Source of the DNA: Dastarcus helophoroides | Taxonomy: Eukaryota > Arthropoda > Insecta > Coleoptera > Bothrideridae | Length of the DNA: 64,000 bases | NCBI GenBank assembly: GCA_028583605.1 | Contig: CM053327.1 | Location: 39,328,522-39,392,521 of the forward strand | Reading direction: 5' to 3' | Shown: in pieces, positions 51,911 to 64,000 of the stretch | Numbering within the stretch: the stretch's first letter is position 1 | Layout of the letters: the number at the start of each line of letters is the position of its first letter | Made by a program: the position numbers and the translations under genes | Notes under the pieces: generated by a model | The model's input: the letters and a program-made list of their open reading frames with translations, nothing else | Database searches by the model: none | Told to the model about the DNA's origin: nothing

Positions 51911-53650
51911 AGAAGTGAATTACTTTTTGAGTCTTTCGTTAAGTTCAACCCACTCACAAAAGAAAATCCCATTATGTCTTTAGAGCACCGCGAGCAGAAT
52001 GTGAACAGGAATAAATGACTATGAACCGCCTTCTTAAACAAGGTTGTAATTTATTGGGAGAATTTCGCTTGGTAACGAATCCCATAGCTTGGAAGATTTC
52101 TAGAAAAAAGAATCTCCAGAGACAAAAGTCCTCACTTTGTCAAACTGGTCCACAAACAAATTTTGCTTCTTCTGACTGTCTTGTATGCTTTAAAAATCTT
52201 TTTCTGGAAGGGATCAATCCTATTGGTTCCTGCGAGTATCTTCTATGACTGTACGTGTGGAAAAGAGATAAGTCACCAATCATCCGCATGTGCTATAGTG
52301 TTTCGAGAGAATTGGTTGAGCTCTCGCTATCAATAAGGCGAATCGCTCTTCTTTAAATTGAATTTAAAAGAGCTAAAATGTGCTTTGGGGCTGAACACCA
52401 AACATGAGAACAGTATTCTAATATTGACCTAACTTGAGCCTTGTATAGAGTGAGCAGCTGATTAGATATGAGGTACTTTTTAGCTCTAAAAAGAAAGCCC
52501 CACTTCTGAGAGGCGGACTTAGCAATGGCGCACACATGCTTGCCCCAAGAGAAGTTAGTGCTCGCATTCACTCCTAAAGGCGCGTACTGACTTGAATGTG
52601 CATGCGTTGAGTTCAAGCGCATACACAAGCATATGCATGTGTACCAACTCAGAACATTTGTAGACATTTATTGCCCCGCACGCATGTGTGTTGTTTCACT
52701 CCTTTCCGGTCATTCGTGCATGTCTTCTCAAAAATAATAGTTATTTTTTGTTTTACATTATTTACCTACCGATTTAACTTATCGGCCATTTCATCCCAAG
52801 CATCTACGTTTTTATTTTTAGAGGAATGGAAGGAATGTTTTTCATCCCCCAAAATGGGATGTTGATTGTACAAATCAATTAATTGTAAGCATTCTTCATT
52901 AGACTACTCCATTCTGTCTTTATTGAAATCGTTATTTGTCAAAAACTCTTCACAGTAAGGAACACTGTTCATTCTGGTGCATGCGTTAGACTACTGTAGA
53001 TTTGCAGATTAACAAAAATCCGTCCATACTGAGCACACATGCACGATATATTTCTTTTGAGAGGAGCCAGAGACCGACAGCCATCGGCTCAGGCCATGCG
53101 CGTTCGCGGTCGCTCGCGAGAAGTTAAACATGCTCCGAGTCATTGTGAATGGCACGTCCACATTTGAATGCGAATGTGCATTTGCTTCCACTCAGCGCAT
53201 GCACATTCAAATCAGTACGCGCCTTAAGATAGGCAGATTAAATCCCATCGGGACGATTTTGCGCTCATGAGTATGTTTGTTGCCTTATACCTTGATGCTT
53301 TCTTAGAGAAAACCTCGGTTTGAGGCGTTGAAGTCGACCAGATTTTTTTCATCCCAATCCAGAACGATCCCAAGATCTCGATTAATCATCTGCATCTGCT
53401 GTTTCCTTAGCCGATCTAAAGAAGCGACAAATAATGCTTGGCGGGAGAAAAAATGTAACACCAAACTACTATCATCTGCTTAGCTATATTTCGGATTGAA
53501 AGTTGAAACTAAGAGATCATTTATGTGCAAAAGAAACAAAGTAGGAGACAGGACAGACACTTGGGGCACCCCTGCATTAATCGCAAGTGTCTGGGATGAG
53601 ATGCCATCACCGACGACCTGAAGAGATCTGTCAGCAAGAAAACTGGATAT
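51911..53650 (-). pseudogene. CR1/Jockey-like RT, longest copy, interrupted by a Harbinger-type MITE
   Basis: From the right (53.65 kb) the minus strand shows RT motifs LQVVGDGISSQTLAINAGVP, SVLSPTLFLLHINDLL and, with a stop replacing Tyr, (*)ADDSSLV, the YADD catalytic box. Then come NRDLGIVLDWDEKNLVDFNA, the split by the MITE at 52578-53224, and NASTNFSWGKHVCAIAKSAS, YKAQVRSILEYCSHVWCSAP and the RRAIRLI region. This is the only copy that keeps part of the catalytic palm. Several stops are present. Confidence 0.88.
52578..53224. mobile_element. PIF/Harbinger-type MITE
   Basis: Termini AGGCGCGTACTGACTTGAAT and its near-perfect reverse complement ending at 53224, with TAA on both sides (52575-52577, 53225-53227). 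Three-base TAA/TTA duplications and GGCGCGT-type ends are characteristic of PIF/Harbinger. Inside, related copies show the joined target CACTCCTA(A/G)... . There is no transposase in its 647 bp. Confidence 0.85.
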
Positions 53651-53689
53651 CAAATGCAAAAGAAAGTCTAGCTTTTGAGATGTGGACTA

Positions 53690-55290
53690 AGCAATGGCGC
53701 TCATGTGGTCGTTTTAGAAAAAGTTCACTCTCAGGATTAACAAATTAGATCCCATAGGGAGGATTTATCATCCAAGAGGATGTTGGTTGCATTATCCGTT
53801 TATGTTTTCTTAGAGAAAACAGAGGCCTAAGTTTTTGAGACATCGAAGTTAACCGAATAAATCTGTCCCCATTTCAGAGATCCCCATCTGTCTCTACCTT
53901 ACCTCTCTACTCTACCTTACCTTAGATAACCATCAAAGATCTGTAGTTAACCGGATTAATCTGTCCCTACTACTGTCTCTACTAATCTCTTAGCTTATCT
54001 AAAGCAATTACCAATGGGTATCTCTGGGAAAAGAAGGATGACACCAGGCTATTTTCATCTGCATAGCCTACCGGATTGGAAGTTAAGCTAAGAGATTGTT
54101 CACGTGTAATGGAAACAGAGTAGGAAACAGAACAGACACCTGGGGCACCCCTACGCTTATCGCCAATGTTTTAGATAACCATCAAAGATCTGTAGTTAAC
54201 CGGATTAATCGGTCCCCATTTCAGAGATCCCCATCTGCCTCTACTGTTCTCTTGGCTTATCTAAAGCAACGACCAATGGGTATCTGTGGAAGAAGAAGGA
54301 TGACACCAGGCTAGTTTCATCTGCGTAGCGTACCGGATTGGAAGTTAAAGCTAAGAGATTGTTTATGTGTAATGGAAACAGGGTAGGAAACAGAGTAGGA
54401 AACAGAACAGACCCCTGAGGCACCCCTACGCTAATCGCCAATGTCTTAGATAACCATCAAAAATCTTTAGTTAACCGGATTAATCTGTCCCCATTTCAGA
54501 GGTCCCCATCTCTCTCTACTAATCTCTTAGCTTATCTTATGCAATTACCGATGGGTATCTGTGGGAAAAAAAGGATGACACCAAGCTACTTTCATCTGCG
54601 TAGCCTACCGGATTGGAAGATGAAGCTAAGAAATGGTTTATGTGTAATAAAAACAGAGTAGAAAACAGAACAGACACCTGGGGCACCCCTACGCTAATCG
54701 CCAATGTCTTAGATAACCATCAAAGATCTGTAGTTAACCGGATTAATCTGTCCCCATTTCAGAGATCCCCATCTGTCTCTACTAATCTCTTAGCTTATCT
54801 AAAGCAATTACCAATAGGTATCTCTGGGAAAAGAAGGATGACACCAGGCTATTTTCATCTGCATAGCCTACCGGATTGGAAGTTGAAGCTAAGAGATTTT
54901 TCACGTGTAATGGAAACAGAGTAGGAAACAGAGTAGGAAACATAGTTGGAAACAGAACAAACACCTGGGGCACCCCTACGCTAATCGCCAATGTCTTAGA
55001 TAACCATCAAAGATCTGTAGTTAACCGGATTAATCAGTCCCCGTTTCAGAGATCCCCATCTGTCTCTTAGCTCATCTAAAGCAACGACCAATGGGTATCT
55101 GTGGAAGAAGAAGGATGACATCAGGCTACTTTCATCTGCGTAGCCTACCGGATTAAAAGTTGAAGCTTAGAGATTGTTTATGTGTAATGGAAACACAGTA
55201 GGAAACAAAACAGACCCCTGGGGCACTCCTAGGCTATTTGCCAATGTCTTAGATAACCATCAAAGATCTGCCATCGAGAAAACTGAGATA
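53690..55290 (-). repeat. Tandem array of an RT catalytic segment, unit 253-287 bp
   Basis: The phrase GGGGCACCCCTACGCTAATC recurs at about 54142, 54419, 54681, 54968 and (variant) 55221, with a precursor at 53565. Each unit encodes on the minus strand GVPQ(G/V)SVLFPTLFP, HINNLL and (R/G)YADE(T/N)SLVSSFF, the RT motif-B to YADD stretch of the CR1-like elements, in which the second catalytic Asp reads Glu. A 12-15-bp micro-repeat (AGTAGGAAACAG) varies in number and changes unit length. The frames do not join into a protein. Confidence 0.85.
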
Positions 55291-57214
55291 ACTGACTTTG
55301 AGAATGTTTGTGATTTTTAACAAATTCTTAATTATCACAAAATATTCATCGGTTCTTCTTTTGGGCTTAACGGGTTAAACTTTAAAAGAAAATTCTAGGC
55401 AATAAACTTACGTAGTTAATCTGCGACTAGTCTACTTTATTCGCTTTACCTTTATTGATTTATCTCTCGTAAAAGCAAACATGTATCTCAGTTTTACCAC
55501 CCGCGATAACTTTAAACTGTAAATTTATATTTGCCGTGATACAGAGGGACTTCGAATAAAATCAGAAACCGACACTTAGAGGATAAGTGTCGACCGCTAA
55601 GAGCTACTAACCTAACGGTAATTTATGAAGCAATTTCGCGAGCTTAGTGCCGTAGAGAATATTTCTCCACCTTCATGAAATATGAAATTTCCGCATCCAC
55701 GAAATGGACTGTATGCGATTTGTACCTGAAAGTTTCAGATGTTCAAGAGTTGGCGTTATTAACTTGGTCAGTTGGAAATGGTTATTCGGAAAGCTCTATT
55801 CAAGGCTTAAAATTGTGTTCATAAGCCTCTGGGGTGGAGTGGCGGCAGCAGAAGAGTTTTCTCATTTAGTCGGTTGCCTGGTTTGTTTTTTCACAAGACG
55901 AGGAAATCATGAATTGAAAGAGATATAAACATAACTGTTGAATAAGTTCCACAACATGCAGTTCCTAACAGAAAGTTTGGGCTATTGTCTGCACCTGCCA
56001 CCGATCGATCGATCTATTGCTCTTTTAATAGAAGCCTTCGTCGGATTTTATTAAAGCTGTTGAATATTTTACATGAGCAATCGCATTACCAAACCAAGTA
56101 GACTGTTTTCCAATGATTGATTCAACCACCGGTTTCGTGAGCTTGTACTGATTACGTTTTATATTTTTCAATTAACTTTTGGACCCTTAACTGGATTAAT
56201 TCCTCCCAGGAGTAACTAATTACACAAAAACTCAATTTATGTAAAGATGGTATTGTATTGTATACGTTTACTCTCGTGCCTCCTGAAATAGAAGTCAGTT
56301 ACGCGGTAGAAAAAATTATTTGTAGATTCGAGACGTATGTTGAATGTCTACAAGCAATTAGGGCTATTAAAGAGAAACGTAATGGTGCTCTTGAGATGTC
56401 TATTGAATGTTTATAAGCAGTTAGTGGCTATTAAAGAGATACGTAATTGTACATTTGAGATATCGAACGTCTATACGCGAGTTACGAATATATAACCAGT
56501 CAATGCACCCCGGTTTAGTCAATTCTAAATTAAGTGTTGTACGAATAAGTTATTCATTTAAAAAAAAAATATTAAGTAACCAGAGTGTTTTGAATTATCG
56601 AGCTGATAACTGGTATCAGTATTATGGAGTAGTCCCACAATCACGTGGTCAAATTAGCTATCCTATTTCTACGCTCCTGTCAATATTCCATCTCTTTCTC
56701 TACGGTGTATCTGGCAGCAGATAATATTTAAACTAATAACTGCTATCAAAGCCTCAAATCAACAGAATTTGTTTAGTAATTTATGTTGCAATTTTTTTCA
56801 TGTTAAAGGTGTTACGAATGACTATTACGACGATAACATCTAGTTTTATTACCTAGAAATCTTTAGGGTAGACACACTAAACACGTTAGATACAAGTCGA
56901 GAATCAACACTAGGAAGAATTTCAATTTAACTGCAAGGTGGGCAAACATTTGTGTTTCATGTTTGCATTTCCTTATCTTTGTCACCAGCGCAGCGGAAGA
57001 ATTTAAAATAAAATTTAAACCAGCTATTTTGTTCTACAAATTCAACATGTCTCGCGAAAATGTCGTTCCAGGTGGACGATTTTTAAACTCGTTGCATAAA
57101 AACATATATTTTTGTGTAATGGAAAACTTGGTAAAAATAAAAGACAAGAGAAACACTAACAACGTAAAGAAATCACACTTGGTTATGTTTTCACAAATGT
57201 TCATTCATTCCGGT
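55291..57214. other. Single-copy stretch, no recognisable gene
   Basis: About 1.9 kb. 56.33-56.46 kb has a small direct repeat (GCTATTAAAGAGAAACGTAA / GCTATTAAAGAGATACGTAA). Open frames of 74-94 codons at 55704, 56455 and 56963 (+) are not recognisable. Confidence 0.5.
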
Positions 57215-58720
57215 TTTGAAGGATTGAAAAAAAGATCAGTATCATAATCCTACAACTGAATAAATTCCTAAATTGTACAGAAAAAAATCTAACACAATCA
57301 ATAAATGTTTTATACAACTACGTTCAGCCCATCTCGAGATTACTTCGAACGAAGGCAAACATATTCACCAATACAAAGACAACATTTTGTAACAATAATT
57401 GCATTGGTTTTCATTTTACCTAAACGTTTATCTGGGATCGTAAAAAAGATCAATATCATAATCCTACAACTAAATAAATTTCTCTACAGAAGAAAATCTA
57501 ACGCAATCAGTGAAGGTTTTATACAATTACGTTCAGCCTATCTCGAGATTACTTCAGACAAAGGCAGACATATTCACCAATACAAAGACAAAATTTCTAA
57601 AAATAATTGCATTGGTTTTCATTTTACGTAAACGTCTATCTGGGATCGAAAAAAAGATCAATATCATAACCCTAAAACTAAATAAATTCCTAAATTGTAC
57701 CAAAAAAAATCTAACGCAATCAGTAAAGGTTTTATACAATTACGTTTAGTCCATCTCGAGATTACTTCGGACGAAGGCAGACATATTCACCAATACAAAG
57801 ACAAAATTTGTAAAAGTAATTGCATTGGTTTTCATTTTACGTAAACGTCTATCTGGGATCGAAAAAAAGATCAATATCATAGTCCTACAACTGAATAAAT
57901 TCCTAAATTGTCCAGAACAAAATCTGACGCAATCAGTGAAGGTTTTATACAATTACGTTCAGCCCATCTCGAGATTACTTCAGACGAAGGCAGACATATT
58001 CACCAATACAAAGACAAAATTTGTAAAAATAATTGCATTGGTTTTCATTTTACGTAAACGTCTATCTGGGATCGAAAAAAAGATCAATATCATAATCCTA
58101 AAACTAAATAAATTCCTAAATTGTACAGAACAAAATCTAACGCAATCAGTGAAGGTTTTATACAACTACGTTTAGCCCATCTCGAGATTACTTCAGACGA
58201 AGGCAGACACATTCACCAATACAAAGACAAAATTTCTAAAAATAATTGCATTGGTTTTCATTTTACGTAAACGTCTATCTGGGATCGAAAAAAAGATCAA
58301 TATCATAATCCTACAACTGAATAAATTCCTAAATTGTACAGAAAAAATCTAACGCAATCAGTAAAGGTTTTATACAATTACGTTCAGCCCATCTCGAGAT
58401 TACTTCAGACGAAGGCAGACATATTCAGCAATACAAAGACAAAATTTCTAAAAATAATTGCATTGGTTTTCATTTTACGTAAACGTCTATCTGGGATCGA
58501 AAAAAAGATCAATATCATAATCCTACAACTGAATAAATTCCTCTATTGTACAGAAGAAAATCTAACGCAATCAGTGAAGGTTTTATACAATTACGTTCAG
58601 CCCATCTCGAGATTACTTCAGACGAAGTAATCACCACTAACCAATACAAAGACAAAATTTCTAAAAATAATTGCATTGGTTTTCATTTTATGTAAACGCC
58701 TATCTGGGATTGAAAATGTT
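57215..58720. repeat. Tandem array, unit about 213 bp, seven copies
   Basis: The landmark TCTGGGATCGAAAAAAAGAT lies at about 57431, 57639, 57852, 58065, 58279, 58490 and 58703 (spacings 208-214). The unit includes CCCATCTCGAGATTACTTC and GCATTGGTTTTCATTTTACG. Because 213 is divisible by 3, a frame with RLLQTKADIFTNTKTKF and IALVFILRKRLSGIEKK stays open across units; I see no evidence that it is translated. Confidence 0.95.
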
Positions 58721-58739
58721 CATCTGTATTTGAAGTTTT

Positions 58740-59879
58740 GACAATTTATTCTTCATGGTGGACTCTTTTTGGTCGGAAACAATATCTCAAATTTTTTACT
58801 TTTTTGAAAATTTAAACTTTTTTTATAGAAATTTCGACTTTTTCCGGAAGTTTGAGTTTGATGGTGTGAATTGAAATTTTATTTTTTATAGTTTTGATCA
58901 CTTTCTCCTTTTTGGAAAAGTTAAATTTTTTCAAATTTTTAACTTTTTTGAAAATTTCGAATTTTTTAATATTCCTTTGTTGAAAATTTCGAATTTTTTA
59001 ATATTTCTTTGTTAAAAATTTCGACTTTTTACCATCAAAATTTTGATTTGTCTCAAAATTAGGACTTTTTTTAGAATTTGTTCTTTTTTTAAAATTTTTT
59101 CCTTTTTCCAAAATGCTGGCTTTTTTTGAAATATTGTTATTTAATCTTCTATTAAACAGATTTTAAATCATTTGTATCTTTATTTGTAAGGAGTCATTCA
59201 ACCTGACACTCTTAATTGTTTTCCAAATTCCTTAAATTGTTTTGATTTCTTCATGTAATTGTTAAAAATTTAATAAATTCTCATTAAACAGGTTTATAAA
59301 AATTGTTGCAAGGCTCAACAGAATTGACGACTGGTTAAACCAGTGACCGCCAACCGGTGCATTTGGTTAAATATGCATGCCATATGATTATTTTACATTA
59401 ATTATTTAAAACTTGTTTAACATCACATTTTCATTTGTCGCAGTTTTTAAGTTTTTACTTTAAATAAAATTAGTATTGATCGAATCGTCGTATCAGTTAC
59501 TCGAACCCGAAACAATTGTTTTGTTAAAAACCTCTACCTTTTTTCAAAATATCCGCTTTTTTTAAAATTGTCCATATTTGTTTAGCCATTTTTTTTTTCA
59601 ATTTGGTCTTTTTTTGAGAATTTCGACTTTTTTCTGAAAAATTTCAACTTTTTTCCCAAAAATTTTGAATTTTTTTCGAAGTTTTGCCATTTATGTGGTA
59701 AATTGCGCTCTTTATTTAAAAAAGTCGACAAGTTTTTATTTTTTTAAAAAAACTAGAATTTTTCAAAATTTTGACATTTTTGAAATTTTTGAACTTTTTT
59801 CACCTGATTTTGATTTTGCCTGATTTTGTTGAAATATTCTTTTGTTGAAAACTTTTACCTTTTTTTAAAGTATCCATTT
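58740..59879. repeat. AT-rich degenerate repeats with a hAT-like end at 59341
   Basis: TTTTGAAAATTTCGACTTTT-type sequence, as in the hAT-like elements. At 59341 CAGTGACCGCCAACCGGTGC resembles a hAT terminus (CAGTGGTCGCCAACC type). No partner end was found. Confidence 0.6.
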
Positions 59880-60098
59880 TATCTATCTGTCTATCTGTCT
59901 ATCTGTCTATGTGTCTATCTGTCTATCTGTCTATCTGTCTATCTGTCTACCTGTCTACCTGTCTACCTGTCTACCTGTCTGTCTATCTGTCTATCTGTCT
60001 ATCTGTCTATCTGTCTATCCGTCTACCCGTCTACCAGTCTACCCGTCTACCAGTCTACCCGTCTACCCGTCTATCTGTCTGTCTGTCTGTCTACCTGT
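59880..60098. repeat. Tetranucleotide repeat (CTAT/CTGT/CTAC)n
   Basis: About 55 units of CTRT-type tetramers with blocks of CTGT, CTAC and CCGT variants, grading into the (ATCC)n tract. The long Cys/Leu/Ser/Val/Tyr peptides it could encode are artefacts. Confidence 0.97.
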
Positions 60099-60652
60099 CC
60101 ATCCATCCATCCATCCATCCATCCATCCATCCATCCATCCATCCATCCATCCATCCATCCATCCATCCATCCATCCATCCATCCATCCATCCATCCATCC
60201 ATCCATCCATCCATCCATCCATCCATCCATCCATCCATCCATCCATCCATCCATCCATCCATCCATCCATCCATCCATCCATCCATCCATCCATCCATCC
60301 ATCCATCCATCCATCCATCCATCCATCCATCCATCCATCCATCCATCCATCCATCCATCCATCCATCCATCCATCCATCCATCCATCCATCCATCCATCC
60401 ATCCATCCATCCATCCATCCATCCATCCATCCATCCATCCATCCATCCATCCATCCATCCATCCATCCATCCATCCATCCATCCATCCATCCATCCATCC
60501 ATCCATCCATCCATCCATCCATCCATCCATCCATCCATCCATCCATCCATCCATCCATCCATCCATCCATCCATCCATCCATCCATCCATCCATCCATCC
60601 ATCCATCCATCCATCCATCCATCCATCCATCCATCCATCCATCCATCCATCT
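60099..60652. repeat. Uninterrupted (ATCC)n microsatellite, about 138 copies
   Basis: I see no interruption across about 550 bases. Such purity indicates a very young, fast-changing tract, or collapse or extension by assembly. Confidence 0.98.
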
Positions 60653-62084
<1,432 letters not shown>

Positions 62085-64000
62085 ATCCACGATTCAAGTA
62101 GATTGAAGGTTGAAGATTAGAGATGGGAGATTGGAGATTCAAGATTCAATGTTAAAGATTAGATTCCAGATTCAAAATTGGAGATTCAACATTCAAAACT
62201 CAAGATCCAAGATTCAAATTCACGATTTAAGATTGTAGATTAAAGATTGAAGGTTAAAGATTGGAGATTTAAGATTGCAGATTCAAGACTGAAGATTCAA
62301 GCTATTGAAGATTGGAGCTTAAAGATTTAAGATTGGAGATTCAATACAGAAGATTAGAGATTCAAGATTTAAGGTTGAAGATTGGAGATTCAAGATTTAA
62401 GATCCAAGATCCAGGTTTCAAGTTCAAGATTCAAGGTTGCAGATTAAAGATTAAAATTTGAAGGTTGAAGATTGCAGATTCCAAGATTAAAGATTGGAGA
62501 TTCAAAATTCAAGATTGGAGATTAAAGCTTCAATGTTGAGGATTGGAGAGTCAAGATTCAAAACTATAGATTCAAAATCCACGATTCAAGGTTCAAATTC
62601 AATATTTAAAATTTAAGGTTTAAGATTGTAAATTAAAGATTAAAGATTGAAAGTTGAAGATTGAATTTGGCAGACTCAGGATTAAAAATAGAAATTTAAA
62701 GATTAAGATTAACATATTGGAAGATTCAACTAAAGATTAGAGATTGAAACTTGAAGATTGAAGCTTGCAGACTCAGAATTAAAAATTGGAATTAAAGATT
62801 TGAAGATTAAGATTGACAATTCAATATTCAAGATTCAAAATTGTAGCATTCAAAATCCACGATTCAAGATTCAAATTCAATATTTAAAATTTAAGGTTTA
62901 AGATTGGAATAGAAGATTCAAGATTGAAAGTTGAAGATTGAAGATTGAATTTGCGCAGGACTTAGGATTAAAAATAGGAATTTAAAGATTTAAGATTAAA
63001 TATTGGAGATTCAAGATTTCAAAATGAAGATTCAAGATTCAAAATTGTAGATTCAAGATCCACGATTCAAGATTTCAAATATTCAATGATTCCAAAATTT
63101 AAGATTTTAAGACTTGTAATAATTAAAGATTTCAAAGATTGAAGATTGCCTGTACTCCAGAATTAAAAATTGGAATTTAAAGATTGAAGATTAAAGATTG
63201 ACAATTCAATATTCAAGATTCAAAATTGTAGATTCAAAATCCACGATTTAAGATTCTAATTCAATATTCCAAATTTAAGATTTAAGATTGTAAATTAAAG
63301 ATTAAAGATTGAAGATTGAAGATTAAATATTGAGGATTGGAGATTCAAGATTCAATGCTATAGATTCAAAATCCACGATTCAAGATTCAAATTCAATATT
63401 TAAAATTTAAGGTTTAAGATTGGAAATTAGATTAAAGATTGAAAGTTGAAGATTGAAGATTGAATTTGGCAGACTTAGGATTAAAAACAGGAATTTAAAG
63501 ATTTAAGATTAAATATTGGAGATTCAAGATTCAAAATTGAAGATTCAAGATTCAAAATTGTAGATTCAAGATCCACGATTCAAGATTCAAATTCAATATT
63601 CAAAATTTAAGATTTAAGATTGTAAATTAAAGATTAAAGATTGAAAGTTGAAGATTGAAGATTGCAGACTCAGAATTAAAAATTGGAATTTAAAGATTGA
63701 AAATTGAAGATTGACAATTCAAGATTCAAAATTGGAGATTTAAAATTCAAAACTATAGATTCAAAATCCACGATTCAAGATTCAAATTCAATATTTAAAA
63801 TTTAAGGTTTAAGATTGTAAATTAAAGATTAAAGATTGAAAGTTGAAGATTGAATTTTGCAGACTCAGGATTAAAAATTTAAAATTTAAGATTAAAAATT
63901 GGAAATTGAAGATTCAAAAGTGGAGGTTTAGAATTTAAGATTCTTCAAGTTCAAGATTAAAGATTCTGCAAGCTTAAGATTCAAACTTCTTTAAGGTTCA
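62085..64000. repeat. Degenerate heptamer minisatellite (consensus AGATTSA), continues past the window
   Basis: Built from 7-base words such as AGATTCA, AGATTGA and AGATTAA. A higher-order order is visible: ATCCACGATTCAAG recurs at about 62083, 62579, 62856, 63059, 63240, 63373, 63570 and 63768, followed by ATTCAATATTTAAAATTTAA. The array runs to the window edge. Confidence 0.9.

Overview
This window looks like repeat-rich nuclear DNA of an insect. It is A+T rich, has no operons or ribosome-binding sites, and holds broken eukaryotic transposons of many classes plus an interstitial block of the arthropod telomere repeat TTAGG (36.9-37.2 kb). That block excludes flies, and Hymenoptera would fit, but nothing here fixes the order. 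I found no intact host gene. The only candidate host coding sequence is a lysine/glutamate-rich, frameshifted fragment trapped inside a retrotransposon (10.3-11.0 kb).

Left part (0-13.2 kb): a stack of nested insertions. A non-LTR retrotransposon remnant on the minus strand (RT C-terminus plus RNase H) runs from about 13.19 down to 2.56 kb and is cut by three elements: a second RNase H retrotransposon on the plus strand (10182-12272), a 506-bp composite element with a tRNA-like segment (9604-10109), and a 6.3-kb hAT-like element (3020-9353). The hAT-like element contains a DD41D mariner-type transposon (3847-6081) whose transposase has one in-frame stop. Removing the insertions at their target duplications restores a continuous RNase H reading frame. 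Before this stack lie an RNase H fragment between inverted repeats (0.15-1.06 kb) and a Penelope-like terminal region with a tandem array (1.5-2.5 kb).

Middle (13.2-45 kb): a 13-copy satellite of about 297 bp (14.9-18.7 kb) with decayed relatives to 24.4 kb; several MITEs with clear target duplications (20.0 and 23.6 kb); a probable solo LTR (28.7 kb); AT-rich degenerate repeat blocks (31.3-34.0 kb; 39.4-43.2 kb, the second bounded by hAT-like ends); a CR1/Jockey-like fragment (34.3 kb); a heptamer array (35.3 kb); a second copy of the tRNA-like composite element (35.8 kb); the TTAGG block; and a tRNA-Thr-like sequence (37.3 kb). Single-copy islands between them show no recognisable gene.

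Right part (45-64 kb): a 600-620-bp tandem duplication carrying a hAT MITE and a possible piggyBac-type MITE; a Penelope-like 3' end on the minus strand (48.4-49.1 kb); a cluster of CR1/Jockey-like RT fragments on the minus strand amplified in 1.01-kb units (49.1-53.7 kb) and interrupted by a Harbinger-type MITE; a tandem array of the RT catalytic segment (53.8-55.3 kb); a 213-bp array (57.2-58.7 kb); very long (ATCC)n and (TC)n tracts (60.1-61.1 kb); and a degenerate heptamer minisatellite that runs off the end of the window.

The parts do not form a pathway. The window is a record of transposition, tandem amplification and decay. Family assignments come from motifs I recognised by eye; no database search was run.
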